From the NCBI GenBank assembly GCA_902792815.1, contig CADBAY010000001.1:1-64000 (forward strand): a DNA stretch of 64,000 nucleotides, given 5' to 3'. The notes under the pieces were generated by a model. It ran no database searches. It was not told where the DNA came from and saw nothing but the letters and a program-made list of their open reading frames with translations. Positions 1-6,706 of this stretch are shown here, in pieces. The stretch's first letter is position 1; each line of letters opens with the position of its first letter. Source of the stretch: an uncultured Bacteroidia bacterium (GTDB lineage: Bacteria; Bacteroidota; Bacteroidia; Bacteroidales; UBA932). The translations under genes were made by a program, and so were the position numbers.

Positions 1-83
1 TTCCCTTCGCTGCACCAGTTTCGCACAGTGCGTTCAGAAAGGTTATGCAATTCTGCATATTGACTGACGGTAATGAATTCCAT
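1..83 (-). CDS. Partial helix-turn-helix DNA-binding protein (N-terminus only)
   Basis: The reading frame starts at an ATG (83-81) and runs off the left edge, so only about 27 residues are visible. They read MEFITVSQYAELHNLSERTV and then RNWCSEG, a typical MerR/excisionase-like helix-turn-helix start in which the second helix (LSERTVRNW) would contact DNA. Such small HTH proteins in Bacteroidota often sit beside Fic or toxin-antitoxin genes, but the partner would lie outside the window. The palindromic cluster directly upstream fits an autoregulated gene. The family assignment is good; the function is unknown. Confidence 0.6.
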   Translation of the reverse strand, partial: MEFITVSQYAELHNLSERTVRNWCSEG

Positions 84-87
84 AATC

Positions 88-150
88 TATCGGCAATTAT
101 TGCTTCTATGCCGATACAAATATAATAATTCTTGCCGATATCGGCAAGAA
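88..150. promoter_or_regulatory. Cluster of TGCCGATA half-sites (probable operator)
   Basis: Four copies of the half-site TGCCGATA/TATCGGCA are visible: TATCGGCA at 88-95, TGCCGATA at 109-116, and a perfect 22-bp palindrome at 129-150 centred on GCCGATATCGGC. They lie 5-65 bp upstream of the HTH gene start, where an autorepressor operator is expected. Binding by the neighbouring HTH protein is inferred. Confidence 0.6.
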
Positions 151-170
151 TAGAATGGCTATTTTTATAA

Positions 171-240
171 AAAGCACCTGCAATGCAAGTGCTTTCTAAG
201 TAGACTACACAGGTAAACCCTCGAACTTTTTTGATGATCT
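171..240 (-). repeat. 3' element copy A: terminator hairpin plus T-arm-like tail
   Basis: Read on the minus strand, a tail (240-200) containing GTTCGAGGGTTTACC and TGTGTAGTCTACTTA leads into a hairpin with arms 195-185 and 181-171 (AAAGCACTTGC pairing GCAGGTGCTTT with one U-G wobble), followed by TTTTTATAAAAAT. It lies about 70 nt after the pgeF stop and should terminate the pgeF transcript. The tail is shared with copies at 2853, 4657, 5608, 6284 and 9960. Confidence 0.7.
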
Positions 241-312
241 CGCCGCTCTTGACGCAAACTCGCAAAGCGTTGAGAATGATATAGATACACATCCCTACTG
301 GTTTCAACATAA

Positions 313-990
313 CTATTTCAACATTATTGCATTGATATTCCGCCCACACTCGATTCCCTCTCGTCTGGCTGAAAAGAAGGAGGGATCATGGTAGGTGTCG
401 ATGCCGCAGATCTGGATATTCTCCTCCGTCATGCCAGACTCCAGAAGAATCCAACGGCAAGCTTCCGGCAGATTGATATGATGACCACCCGACATAGGCT
501 TCTTTCCTTTAGGGCCCATGAACTGCCAGACGTGGTCCATAGGAAAACCGGCATCCTTGAACATCGTTGCAACATCCTCTCCGACCTGAAAACTCTCCGG
601 ACCGATGCAGGGACCTATAGCCGCCTGAAGATCTGAAGCCTTGGTTTCGTATCTGTCTTCCATAATTCCGATAACCTTTCTGGAAATCATCTGCACCGTC
701 CCTTTCCACCCAGAATGTATGGCCGCTATAACACGTTTCCCAGGGTCGTATAGGAGAATCGGAACACAGTCGGCCGTTCTTACCCCTATAGATACGCCTG
801 GAAGATTCGTAACCAGGGCATCATAACCTTCGAGATCTTCCCTCGTCATATCCGGCCGACCTATTATGGCGACCCTTGACCCGTGTACCTGATGCCCTTG
901 AATGACAGGATAAGGCAGGACGGAATCTCTTCGGGTAGTAAAAGCTTCTACACCCGGGCCGAGAGAATAATATAGAAGGTCTTGATACAT
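313..990 (-). CDS. pgeF: Peptidoglycan editing factor PgeF / YfiH (laccase-domain, purine-nucleoside-active) protein
   Basis: The 225-residue protein has the Cu-oxidase_4 (DUF152) pattern: HQVHG near residue 35, TADCVPILL, AAIHSGWKGT and AAIGPCIGPESFQV. The two histidines and the cysteine are the family's metal site. Members have been called polyphenol oxidases, purine nucleoside phosphorylases/adenosine deaminases, and editors of mis-incorporated peptidoglycan precursors. I chose the ATG at 990 because it gives the normal length. An in-frame start further upstream would add residues that lie over the neighbouring gene. Its start overlaps the stop of the small membrane gene (TAATG), so translation is probably coupled. 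Repeat copy A follows as terminator. Confidence 0.9.
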   Translation of the reverse strand: MYQDLLYYSLGPGVEAFTTRRDSVLPYPVIQGHQVHGSRVAIIGRPDMTREDLEGYDALVTNLPGVSIGVRTADCVPILLYDPGKRVIAAIHSGWKGTVQMISRKVIGIMEDRYETKASDLQAAIGPCIGPESFQVGEDVATMFKDAGFPMDHVWQFMGPKGKKPMSGGHHINLPEACRWILLESGMTEENIQICGIDTYHDPSFFSARREGIECGRNINAIMLK

Positions 991-1205
991 TACTTGTCTT
1001 TTTTCTCCGGAACATTGGAGCCCAGGACAAATAGAAATCCGACCAGGCCAAAAACCACAGCTGCTATACCTGCAAACAGGAAGAACTCTCCCCAATTCCA
1101 TGGTTTACCAGCCACACTCGTCATCAGTGGATAGACAACGATGAAGATGCCTGTATACAGTGCCTGGAGTTTGATTAAGCGTTTCTGATCTTTACTTAGT
1201 TTCAT
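990..1205 (-). CDS. Small two-helix membrane protein
   Basis: This 71-residue protein begins MKLSKDQKRLIKLQALYTGI. It has two hydrophobic stretches (about residues 16-32 and 40-63) and a charged tail ending PEKKDK. It resembles the small unnamed membrane proteins that Bacteroidales often place ahead of other genes; I do not recognise a function. Its stop overlaps the pgeF ATG by one base, so the two genes form an operon. Confidence 0.75.
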   Translation of the reverse strand: MKLSKDQKRLIKLQALYTGIFIVVYPLMTSVAGKPWNWGEFFLFAGIAAVVFGLVGFLFVLGSNVPEKKDK

Positions 1206-1241
1206 GCCGACTGAGAATAGCGTATCAATTTGCCACTACTT

Positions 1242-1790
1242 CTAATGGACCTTCCATGTACAGGAATAAAAGCCTTTACCATCATAAGATACATCAGAAA
1301 CAGTCATAGTATAGCCTTCCGCAGCAGATATATTACTCTTTAAATTAGTAAAGTCCGAATTGGCCATTGAGATAGTAAGACTGCCGCCAAAACCAGAAAG
1401 CTTTACTTCTTCTATGTATATTATTGCATTATTAAACGTCGTAATAAAAGAGTTTCCCTTCAGCGTCAGATTGCAAGAAGAACGGATTATAAAATGTTGT
1501 TCGCGGCCGTCGAGAATACAATTAAAATGATATAAAGTAAGTGCACCAGCATAGATATAGAAGGAAAATCCAACTGACTTTTCAGAGATAGTCGTACCAT
1601 CAGACGTGATTTCATATTCATTGTCGGAAAGACCAGGGCTAGGTATGATTCGCGGTTCTACCTCTTCTACCTCTTCTCCCACCATAGGTTCATCTTCTGG
1701 GCCGGATTTCTCACAGGATACAGTAATTCCAACAGTAGCGACCAGACAGAGAGAGAAGGCCAGGGTTAATGAGGAGACTTTAGTTTTCAT
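1242..1790 (-). CDS. Hypothetical lipoprotein
   Basis: The 182-residue protein starts with a lysine-led hydrophobic signal and a probable lipobox cysteine (TVGITVSC, residue 26). An acidic linker rich in E and P follows (about 30-50). The rest is predicted beta-rich and low in recognisable motifs (NLTLKGNSFITTFNNAII). It is probably exported and anchored by lipid. A good Bacteroidota promoter lies 23-45 bp upstream. No family was recognised. Confidence 0.7.
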   Translation of the reverse strand: MKTKVSSLTLAFSLCLVATVGITVSCEKSGPEDEPMVGEEVEEVEPRIIPSPGLSDNEYEITSDGTTISEKSVGFSFYIYAGALTLYHFNCILDGREQHFIIRSSCNLTLKGNSFITTFNNAIIYIEEVKLSGFGGSLTISMANSDFTNLKSNISAAEGYTMTVSDVSYDGKGFYSCTWKVH

Positions 1791-1812
1791 GGCGGTCTGA
1801 TATCAGTAGTTG

Positions 1813-1835
1813 CAAAGATAACAAATAAGCCCAAA
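1813..1835 (-). promoter_or_regulatory. Bacteroidota promoter for the 1242-1790 lipoprotein
   Basis: On the minus strand the -7 box TATCTTTG (1820-1813) is preceded by a TTTG at 1835-1832. The spacing to the upstream box is slightly short. It lies just upstream of the lipoprotein start. Confidence 0.55.
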
Positions 1836-1859
1836 TCCTTACCAGAAAAGACAAAGACA

Positions 1860-2237
1860 ATGGAAAATATTGAATTTTCTGATTGGCTGAAGGAACATTA
1901 TGACCAAAAGCCACACAAACAGACGAGGGAAGAAAAGAGGGCCCAGCATGACAGAGAGATTATGGATGCGTTCTGTAATTTCATAAGAGCAGATACACCC
2001 GAACACCAGAGCTATATCAGAGACGGCGGTTGTGATGTCGGCTATCTGGGAAGTCATGTTAAGAAGGCCTGTATACCGAAGGATCTGGCATGGGAGTGTT
2101 CAAAGCCGTTTATCATGAGCCGCTATACCCGGAGTGATCCCGATGAAGTGAAGCCGACCTTTGATTGTTGCTATGACTTGGAGAAGGAGGATATACGATG
2201 GAGAAGGAAGCATTTTAAACAGAACAAGAAGAAATAA
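1860..2237 (+). CDS. Hypothetical cytoplasmic protein, 125 residues
   Basis: The protein starts MENIEFSDWLKEHYDQKPHK and is strongly charged and helical in its first half, with a very basic end (RWRRKHFKQNKKK). It carries several cysteines (GGCDVGYL, KKACIPKDLAWEC, DCCYDLEK) but no clear zinc-finger spacing. It has no signal peptide. It stands alone between the divergent lipoprotein and a palindrome-rich gap. I do not recognise the family; the start is the only ATG giving this length. Confidence 0.55.
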   Translation: MENIEFSDWLKEHYDQKPHKQTREEKRAQHDREIMDAFCNFIRADTPEHQSYIRDGGCDVGYLGSHVKKACIPKDLAWECSKPFIMSRYTRSDPDEVKPTFDCCYDLEKEDIRWRRKHFKQNKKK

Positions 2238-2323
2238 GGGATGTTCTGTCGCCTTAAAATCCTAACCCATGGAAGAAAAACCTGACACAACTATTGACAT
2301 GGAGTATCGGGATCTGCTGAGTG

Positions 2324-2516
2324 GATGTCATGTTTTTTCACCGAGTTTTTCAAATTCCATAAAGAAAATGGAAAAACATGACATCTTGAAAACCTGTCAG
2401 AGCGGAGCGATGGCAGGATAGGAGCGAGCATAGCGAGGTCCTATCAGTGTCTCTCTTCTCTCATCTCCTCCTGACACACTCACTACGTTCGGTGTCAGCA
2501 GTGCTCTGGAAGAGCA
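2324..2516. repeat. Cascade of inverted repeats upstream of the recombinase relic
   Basis: Four perfect stem-loops are seen in under 200 bp: 14-bp arms at 2324-2337/2372-2385 (GATGTCATGTTTTT), 7-bp arms at 2417-2423/2439-2445 (GATAGGA), 7-bp arms at 2471-2477/2492-2498 (CTGACAC), and 6-bp arms at 2502-2507/2511-2516 (TGCTCT). The loops hold related phrases such as GAGCGAGCATAGCGAG. No gene is evident in 2238-2550. This could be a REP/MITE-type element or part of the remains of a mobile element. Confidence 0.55.
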
Positions 2517-2550
2517 GTATTCAACACCGATTGTAGTTCTTCTCTTCACC

Positions 2551-2943
2551 ATAGTTTTTAAAAACCTAGACAAAGATATTGACGCTTTGAGCATCGAAAT
2601 TCATGAACTAGATAAAAATTCCTCGAACCAGGAAATGGACATGAATCGCATCATCATAACTGCTTGCAAATTAAAGGGTTGGTGGAAATACTCTTCTTAT
2701 CAAGAACGCCAAAATCTGCAAAAAATGGGGTTTCCAGATGGACTAATCTGGGACAAAGAAAACGATAAACCTCGGACCATTCGCGAAAACACCGCTTTAA
2801 TGTATATGCGGCTGATTACCAAACACTTACAGGAAAGCCCAGGGCAAGAAAAAGCCGGAAAATCTTTCGACTTTCCGGCTGTAGTGGGCCAAACAGGTAA
2901 ATCCTCGAACCTTCTGGAGGACTTTTTGCCGATGGAAAAGTGA
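2551..2943 (+). pseudogene. C-terminal relic of a large serine recombinase
   Basis: The frame has no ATG in its first half (a TTG at 2587 is the earliest plausible start) and reads as the C-terminal part of a serine recombinase. A coiled-coil-like segment (NLDKDIDALSIEIHELD) is followed by KLKGWWKYSSYQERQNLQKM and GFPDGLIWDKEN. These match the family's ending, in which a segment of type 'ee Rq LQ.. FPdGl..d' follows the coiled coil. The catalytic resolvase domain, recombinase domain and zinc ribbon are absent, so the gene is truncated at the 5' end. Its last 30 codons run through repeat copy B. Family call fair; loss of function clear. Confidence 0.6.
2853..2921 (-). repeat. 3' element copy B inside the recombinase relic
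   Basis: The hairpin 2853-2880 pairs AGCCGGAAAGUC with GAUUUUCCGGCU on the minus strand (GAAA loop, one G-U wobble), followed by UUUUU. The tail 2881-2921 reads on plus GTAGTGGGCCAAACAGG, TAAATCCTCGAACC and TTCTGGAGGA. Unlike the other copies it has no minus-strand gene ahead of it. It lies in frame with the 3' end of a recombinase. Confidence 0.7.
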
Positions 2944-2961
2944 TTGAGCATTCTACGTTTA

Positions 2962-2984
2962 TTGGGAGATAATCGCTATATTTA
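2962..2984 (+). promoter_or_regulatory. Weak Bacteroidota promoter for ogt
   Basis: TTG at 2962 and a -7-like TATATTTA at 2977-2984 lie about 25-45 bp before the methyltransferase start. The -7 box departs from consensus at its last base. Confidence 0.35.
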
Positions 2985-3006
2985 GGTCGATAAATCTAAG
3001 AACACT

Positions 3007-3507
3007 TTGGTGAAGGATTATATTTGGCACTACGATTCACCCCTCGGTGGAATCACGCTCGGCAGTAACGGCGAAGCCATAACGGGACTTTGGTTCAACG
3101 GACAGAAGTACTTTGCCGACACGATGAAAGGGGTCGGCGAAGAAAAGATTCTTCCGGTTTTTGCCGAAGCCAGTCACTGGTTGGACGTTTACTTCAGCGG
3201 CAAGGAGCCTGGGTTTACCCCTCCTTTGACTATGAGGGCTACGCCATTCCGGAAAGCAGTCTGGGAAATCCTGCTCACCATTCCATATGGGAAGACTATG
3301 ACCTATGGAGAAATCGCGAAACAGCTTGCCCTGCAGAAAGGTATCCAGCAGATGTCCGCTCAGGCAGTAGGGAGCGCTGTAGGACACAATTCTATTTCGC
3401 TCATCATTCCCTGCCACAGAGTAGTAGGTTCCGACGGAAGCCTGACCGGCTATGCAGGCGGCATCGAAAAGAAAGCTAAGTTGCTCAAGTTGGAAGGCAT
3501 ACGATAA
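3007..3507 (+). CDS. ogt: Methylated-DNA--[protein]-cysteine S-methyltransferase
   Basis: The 166-residue enzyme moves an alkyl group from O6-alkylguanine to its own cysteine, a one-use repair reaction. The C-terminal half has the family core: FRKAVWEILLTIPYGKTMTY (winged helix), AVGSAVGHNSISLIIPCHRV with acceptor cysteine in PCHR, and SLTGYAGG. The N-terminal half is the usual short alpha/beta domain. No ATG precedes the conserved part; the start is TTG 3007 or GTG 3010. It stands alone, between the recombinase relic and fic. Confidence 0.92.
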   Translation: MVKDYIWHYDSPLGGITLGSNGEAITGLWFNGQKYFADTMKGVGEEKILPVFAEASHWLDVYFSGKEPGFTPPLTMRATPFRKAVWEILLTIPYGKTMTYGEIAKQLALQKGIQQMSAQAVGSAVGHNSISLIIPCHRVVGSDGSLTGYAGGIEKKAKLLKLEGIR

Positions 3508-3552
3508 TTGAAGTGCCTGCTAGTTTTCCCAACCGTTATTCCGACATCAAAA

Positions 3553-3619
3553 AGTAGTAAGAAAACACGCAAATAGTAGTAAGAAAACTTGAATAAGTAG
3601 GGAGAAAAACATATCTTTG
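3553..3619 (+). promoter_or_regulatory. fic promoter with three direct repeats
   Basis: A -7 box TATCTTTG (3612-3619) and a TTG at 3589 form a promoter 21 bp upstream of fic. Three direct repeats overlap and precede it: AGTAGTAAGAAAAC at 3553 and 3575 and AGTAGGGAGAAAAAC at 3596, spaced 22 and 21 bp, that is on one face of the helix. A fourth copy (AGTAGGGAGAAAA, 4465-4477) is inside fic. Operator function is inferred. Confidence 0.65.
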
Positions 3620-3639
3620 CAGCGTAAAAGGCTATAGCT

Positions 3640-4641
3640 ATGACCATGAAGGATCAACTGACAGCCCTGATTGAACAATATAAACAATTGGGTATTGACT
3701 CCCAGATAGACTACGAGAAGTTCTATCTGTACTCTATTATTACCCATTCCACCGCTATCGAAGGGTCGACAGTTACGGAAATAGAAAATCAACTGCTCTT
3801 CGACGAGGGGATTACCGCAAAGGGAAAACCGCTCATGGAACAAATGATGAACCTGGATTTGAAGCGGGCCTATGAAGAAAGTATTCGCCTCGCCAGGAAT
3901 CATACTGACATCACGATTGACATCCTGAAGGCCCTGTCCCATCTGGTCATGCAGAATACGGGTTCAACTTACAAGACTTCACTCGGCGATTTCTCCTCTG
4001 CAAATGGTGACCTCAGGTTAGTCAATGTCACAGCCGGCGTCGGGGGAAGGTCTTATATGAGTTACCAGAAAGTTCCCGCCAAATTGCAACAGTTCTGTGA
4101 CTGGCTTAATGCCCAGCGTAAGCTTCAAATGTCCCCGTCGGAACGATATAACCTGAGTTTCGAGGCCCATTATCGCCTGGTGACCATCCACCCCTGGGCC
4201 GATGGGAACGGACGGATGGCCCGTCTCGTCATGAACCACATCCAGTTCGAATTCGGCCTGATTCCGGCGAAGGTACTCAAAGAAGACAAGGGGGATTATA
4301 TCAATGCTCTCATTGCTACCAGAGAGGCGGATGATATTACAGTTTTTCTGAATTTCATGGCAGGCGAAATGATCAAGACACTGTCCGCAGACATCGAAGC
4401 ATTCCTTAAGTCGATGGATGAAGGTGGGGAAAAAAGCCAGCCGATAGTGGAATTAAAACAAAAAAGTAGGGAGAAAATCCTCCAAATGCTCAAAGATCAC
4501 CCCAACTATTCAGCCCGTAAACTTGCCGAGATTATCGGAATAACACCAAAAGCCATCGAAAAGCACCTCGCCAAACTCAAGACCGAAGGCCTCATTAAAA
4601 GAGAAGGACCGGACAAAGGCGGCTTTTGGACCGTTTTATAA
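3640..4641 (+). CDS. Fic family protein with N-terminal inhibitory motif and C-terminal winged helix
   Basis: Fic domains transfer AMP (or another nucleotide part) to a hydroxyl of a target protein. The 333-residue protein shows the active-site motif HPWADGNGRMAR (residues 184-195; catalytic His184). It also has an N-terminal motif STAIEG (37-42), matching the [S/T]xxxE[G/N] self-inhibitory helix of class II Fic proteins; Glu41 would block ATP placement. A winged helix follows at about 281-333 (SREKILQMLKDHP, SARKLAEIIGITPKAIEKHL), so it may bind DNA, perhaps the repeats in its own promoter. Start at 3640 or the ATG at 3646. The target is unknown. Confidence 0.88.
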   Translation: MTMKDQLTALIEQYKQLGIDSQIDYEKFYLYSIITHSTAIEGSTVTEIENQLLFDEGITAKGKPLMEQMMNLDLKRAYEESIRLARNHTDITIDILKALSHLVMQNTGSTYKTSLGDFSSANGDLRLVNVTAGVGGRSYMSYQKVPAKLQQFCDWLNAQRKLQMSPSERYNLSFEAHYRLVTIHPWADGNGRMARLVMNHIQFEFGLIPAKVLKEDKGDYINALIATREADDITVFLNFMAGEMIKTLSADIEAFLKSMDEGGEKSQPIVELKQKSREKILQMLKDHPNYSARKLAEIIGITPKAIEKHLAKLKTEGLIKREGPDKGGFWTVL

Positions 4642-4656
4642 TCCCTTTAAAGAAAA

Positions 4657-4740
4657 AAACGCTAACCGATTAAAATAAAATCAGTTAGCGTTTAAAGTAG
4701 TAGACCAAACACCTAAATTCTCGAACCTTTTGGAGGATCT
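4657..4740 (-). repeat. 3' element copy C
   Basis: On minus, the tail (4740-4697) with AAAAGGTTCGAGAATTTAGG and TGTTTGGTCTACTAC is followed by a 15-bp hairpin (4693-4679/4671-4657, one U-G wobble) and TTTTTTTC. It lies 103 nt after the stop of the 4843 gene and also just beyond the stop of fic, between the converging genes. Similarity to copy E continues outward for about 30 more bases (to about 4775). Confidence 0.72.
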
Positions 4741-4842
4741 CTGGAAGGTTGAAAGATTTGCGCAATATATTGAAAATCAGGCAAGTGAGAATATGGCAGA
4801 AATGGAGGGCTCAGAGATAAAGCAATAGGAATAGTTGAATTT

Positions 4843-5382
4843 CTATATGTTCTGTAATCCTTCCACTCCGAAAGGAATAAGCCTATTCAGATAGAAATCC
4901 TTTGCAGACGCTTCGGTGAATACTGCATACCAACCCTCCTTTGTTTCAACGACGTTTGCAAAAGGACTATACCATCGAAAATCTTTCTCCAAAGGTTTGT
5001 TCTTTCCGAGGAAATGACGGTTCTCTTTCAACAGTGGATACAGGGTGATAAGATAAACGCCACTCCCTTTGATGCATTCAACGATAGAATCCCTTTTCTT
5101 GTTGTGTTTCCTTAGCCAGATATGGGTTACAATATCCGAATTGGGCAAGTTGGAGAGCGCCGTTTTGATTTCATCCGGAGAAACTGGAAAGTAGTAATCC
5201 CGTGAAGTGTTGTCGATCATCAGGATAGGAACCTCATCAAGTTCAGTGGGGGCGTGAAAGGAGTGCTCACGAGCAAAGATGTTATCATCCAGTTTGAGTC
5301 TCCCTCTGCCGCCCATTTTATCTCCGAATTCTCGGTTTTTCTTCCAGGCTGTTTGTTTATGTGCTTTGTTCTGAGTACCCAT
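4843..5382 (-). CDS. Hypothetical protein, 179 residues
   Basis: A basic N-terminus (MGTQNKAHKQTAWKKNREFG, then KMGGRGRLKLDDNIF) is followed by a mixed alpha/beta body (VPILMIDNTSRDYYFPVSPD, DIVTHIWLRKHNKKRDSIVE) and an aromatic end (RWYSPFANVVETKEGWYAVF). It has no signal peptide or membrane segment. I do not recognise the family. It has its own promoter (TATCTTTG, 5425-5418) and ends in repeat copy C, so it is a single-gene unit. Its AT-rich composition and isolation suggest acquired DNA. Confidence 0.6.
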   Translation of the reverse strand: MGTQNKAHKQTAWKKNREFGDKMGGRGRLKLDDNIFAREHSFHAPTELDEVPILMIDNTSRDYYFPVSPDEIKTALSNLPNSDIVTHIWLRKHNKKRDSIVECIKGSGVYLITLYPLLKENRHFLGKNKPLEKDFRWYSPFANVVETKEGWYAVFTEASAKDFYLNRLIPFGVEGLQNI

Positions 5383-5417
5383 GTAATTGGCGAATGTTTA
5401 TTCTTTCCCGTCTAACA

Positions 5418-5425
5418 CAAAGATA
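5418..5425 (-). promoter_or_regulatory. -7 box for the 4843-5382 gene
   Basis: TATCTTTG on the minus strand, 36 bp upstream of the ATG, with a TTTC-containing box about 17 bp before it. Confidence 0.5.
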
Positions 5426-5461
5426 GTGATTAAAAATGAAAGAACCGTTATTTGATTCCAA

Positions 5462-5573
5462 TGTACAAGGTGTGATTTTGATTGACATACCTTGACCAGG
5501 GAAACTCGACAGGATAGCCTTCTAATGGCGATACCGCGTACAAGGTCTGCGGCTTAAAAACACACCTTGTACA
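5462..5573. repeat. Inverted-repeat element with 13-bp arms
   Basis: TGTACAAGGTGTG (5462-5474) and its exact reverse complement CACACCTTGTACA (5561-5573) bound a 112-bp segment. The segment also holds a third, direct partial copy (GTACAAGGT at about 5538-5546). No gene is evident in 5426-5600. It may be a small non-autonomous mobile element or a protein-binding array. Confidence 0.55.
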
Positions 5574-5607
5574 ATCAGCTACGATAATATAATTTTTGGG
5601 TAAAAAG

Positions 5608-5690
5608 AAAAACACTAACCGATTGATAATAAATCAGTTAGCGTTTTTAAGTAGTAGAACAGGTGTTAGAAATTTCGAACGAATTCATCA
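5608..5690 (-). repeat. 3' element copy D
   Basis: The hairpin arms 5608-5624 and 5632-5648 form a near-copy of copy C's stem (CTAACCGATT against AATCAGTTAG), followed on minus by TTTTTC. The tail starts GTAGTAGAACAGGTG on plus and keeps TTTCGAAC, but is more diverged. It lies about 40 nt after the stop of the 5728 gene. Confidence 0.62.
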
Positions 5691-5727
5691 ACGGATTCAA
5701 GGCGGTGTTAGAGTTCAAATATTAGAG

Positions 5728-6180
5728 TCAGTATTTCCACTCATATTCGACAGTGTCCACATCGAGTTGCAGCACAATGCTCATGCTCGTATCTGACCAA
5801 AGCTCAATTATCATGTTCCTGTACGCAACATAGTGGCAGAGATACGCTAAATTGTGCTTGGTGAGTTTTAGTAATGCCCCGTGTTTTCCTTTCTCATAAT
5901 CGGTTAAACATTTATAACCGCCGTGACGATGCCATAAAGAAGGCTTCATGAACCGATAAAGTTCATACTCCTCCACTGTGTTATAAAAATGGTATTTGAT
6001 GACCAAGGATTTTGCTGTTGGTCTTTCACTAACTATAGAATCATAACCCGAAATATCATCCTCGAAAACAAAAGAAATGAACTGCTTGTCTTTGTCAACA
6101 AGAATAGTCTTAATGACACAGTCATGTGGAGTTGGCATACACGGCAACGCGTCAGTGTCTAAACGGTACAGTTCGTTCAT
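5728..6180 (-). CDS. Hypothetical protein, 150 residues
   Basis: A soluble protein starting MNELYRLDTDALPCMPTPHD, with alternating strands and a charged middle (MKPSLWHRHGGYKCLTDYEK) and an acidic, aromatic end (DVDTVEYEWKY). It has the look of a small immunity-type or DUF protein, but I see no motif that proves it. Promoter TATCTTTG at 6223-6216 lies 36 bp upstream; copy D follows as terminator. No toxin-like neighbour is present. Confidence 0.55.
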   Translation of the reverse strand: MNELYRLDTDALPCMPTPHDCVIKTILVDKDKQFISFVFEDDISGYDSIVSERPTAKSLVIKYHFYNTVEEYELYRFMKPSLWHRHGGYKCLTDYEKGKHGALLKLTKHNLAYLCHYVAYRNMIIELWSDTSMSIVLQLDVDTVEYEWKY

Positions 6181-6215
6181 AAAGAGTTATTAGCAATCAA
6201 TGTCGTTTCGTAAAG

Positions 6216-6223
6216 CAAAGATA
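6216..6223 (-). promoter_or_regulatory. -7 box for the 5728-6180 gene
   Basis: TATCTTTG on minus. A TTTC at about 6250 is the best upstream box. Confidence 0.45.
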
Positions 6224-6283
6224 CAAAATTTCTCAAATTCGAACTTGAAACAAGAACTCTACGAAGGTCAAGGCACGAAAAAA

Positions 6284-6350
6284 GGACACTTCCGAAGAAA
6301 TGTCCTGTTTAGTAGACTACACAGGTAAATCCTTGAACTTTTTTGAAGAT
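6284..6350 (-). repeat. 3' element copy E after parDE
   Basis: On minus, a tail (6350-6311: AAAAAAGTTCAAGGATTTACC, TGTGTAGTCTACTAAACA) leads to the hairpin GGACAUUUC-UUCG-GAAGUGUCC (6305-6284) and UUUUUU. The phrase CTACTAAACAGGACA is identical to the sequence joining the initiator tRNA at 12880 to its terminator. It ends the parDE transcript. Confidence 0.72.
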
Positions 6351-6403
6351 GTCCTAAAGCTGGATAGGTTTGCAGAAAATAATGAGCCAGAATTGAATAT
6401 GCT

Positions 6404-6706
6404 CTATAGATGAAAATGGCGGAGGTAATCCATCTTCTCGTGGAGGATACGGACGATCAGAGCGCGGCCATTATCTTGGATTGTATAAAAAACCATATGT
6501 CTCCTTACGTGATATGCCCGTAAGCCAGGCATTATTTCATCGCAGGGTTTGCCTGTTTTGCCCGGAGCCTTGGCGATTTCGGCAAAAGCGGAATCAAGAA
6601 TAGCGTAATACTTATCTGCCTGATCTTAAGACCACGTATCTACGGTGTATTCCCAGATATTGTAGAGGTCTTCAGCCGCCTCTCTTGAAATATCATACTT
6701 TGCCAT
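6404..6706 (-). pseudogene. parE: ParE-type toxin gene with an in-frame stop
   Basis: The 100-codon frame reads as a ParE/RelE toxin: MAKYDISREAAEDLYNIWEY, then DQADKYYAILDSAFAEIAK and HVRRHMVFYTIQDN. Codon 27 is TAA (6628-6626), where family members commonly have Glu or Asp, so a single base change could have created it. No restart removes the problem, so the full toxin should not be made. The frame overlaps the parD stop by 14 bp, as in intact parDE pairs. Confidence 0.82.
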
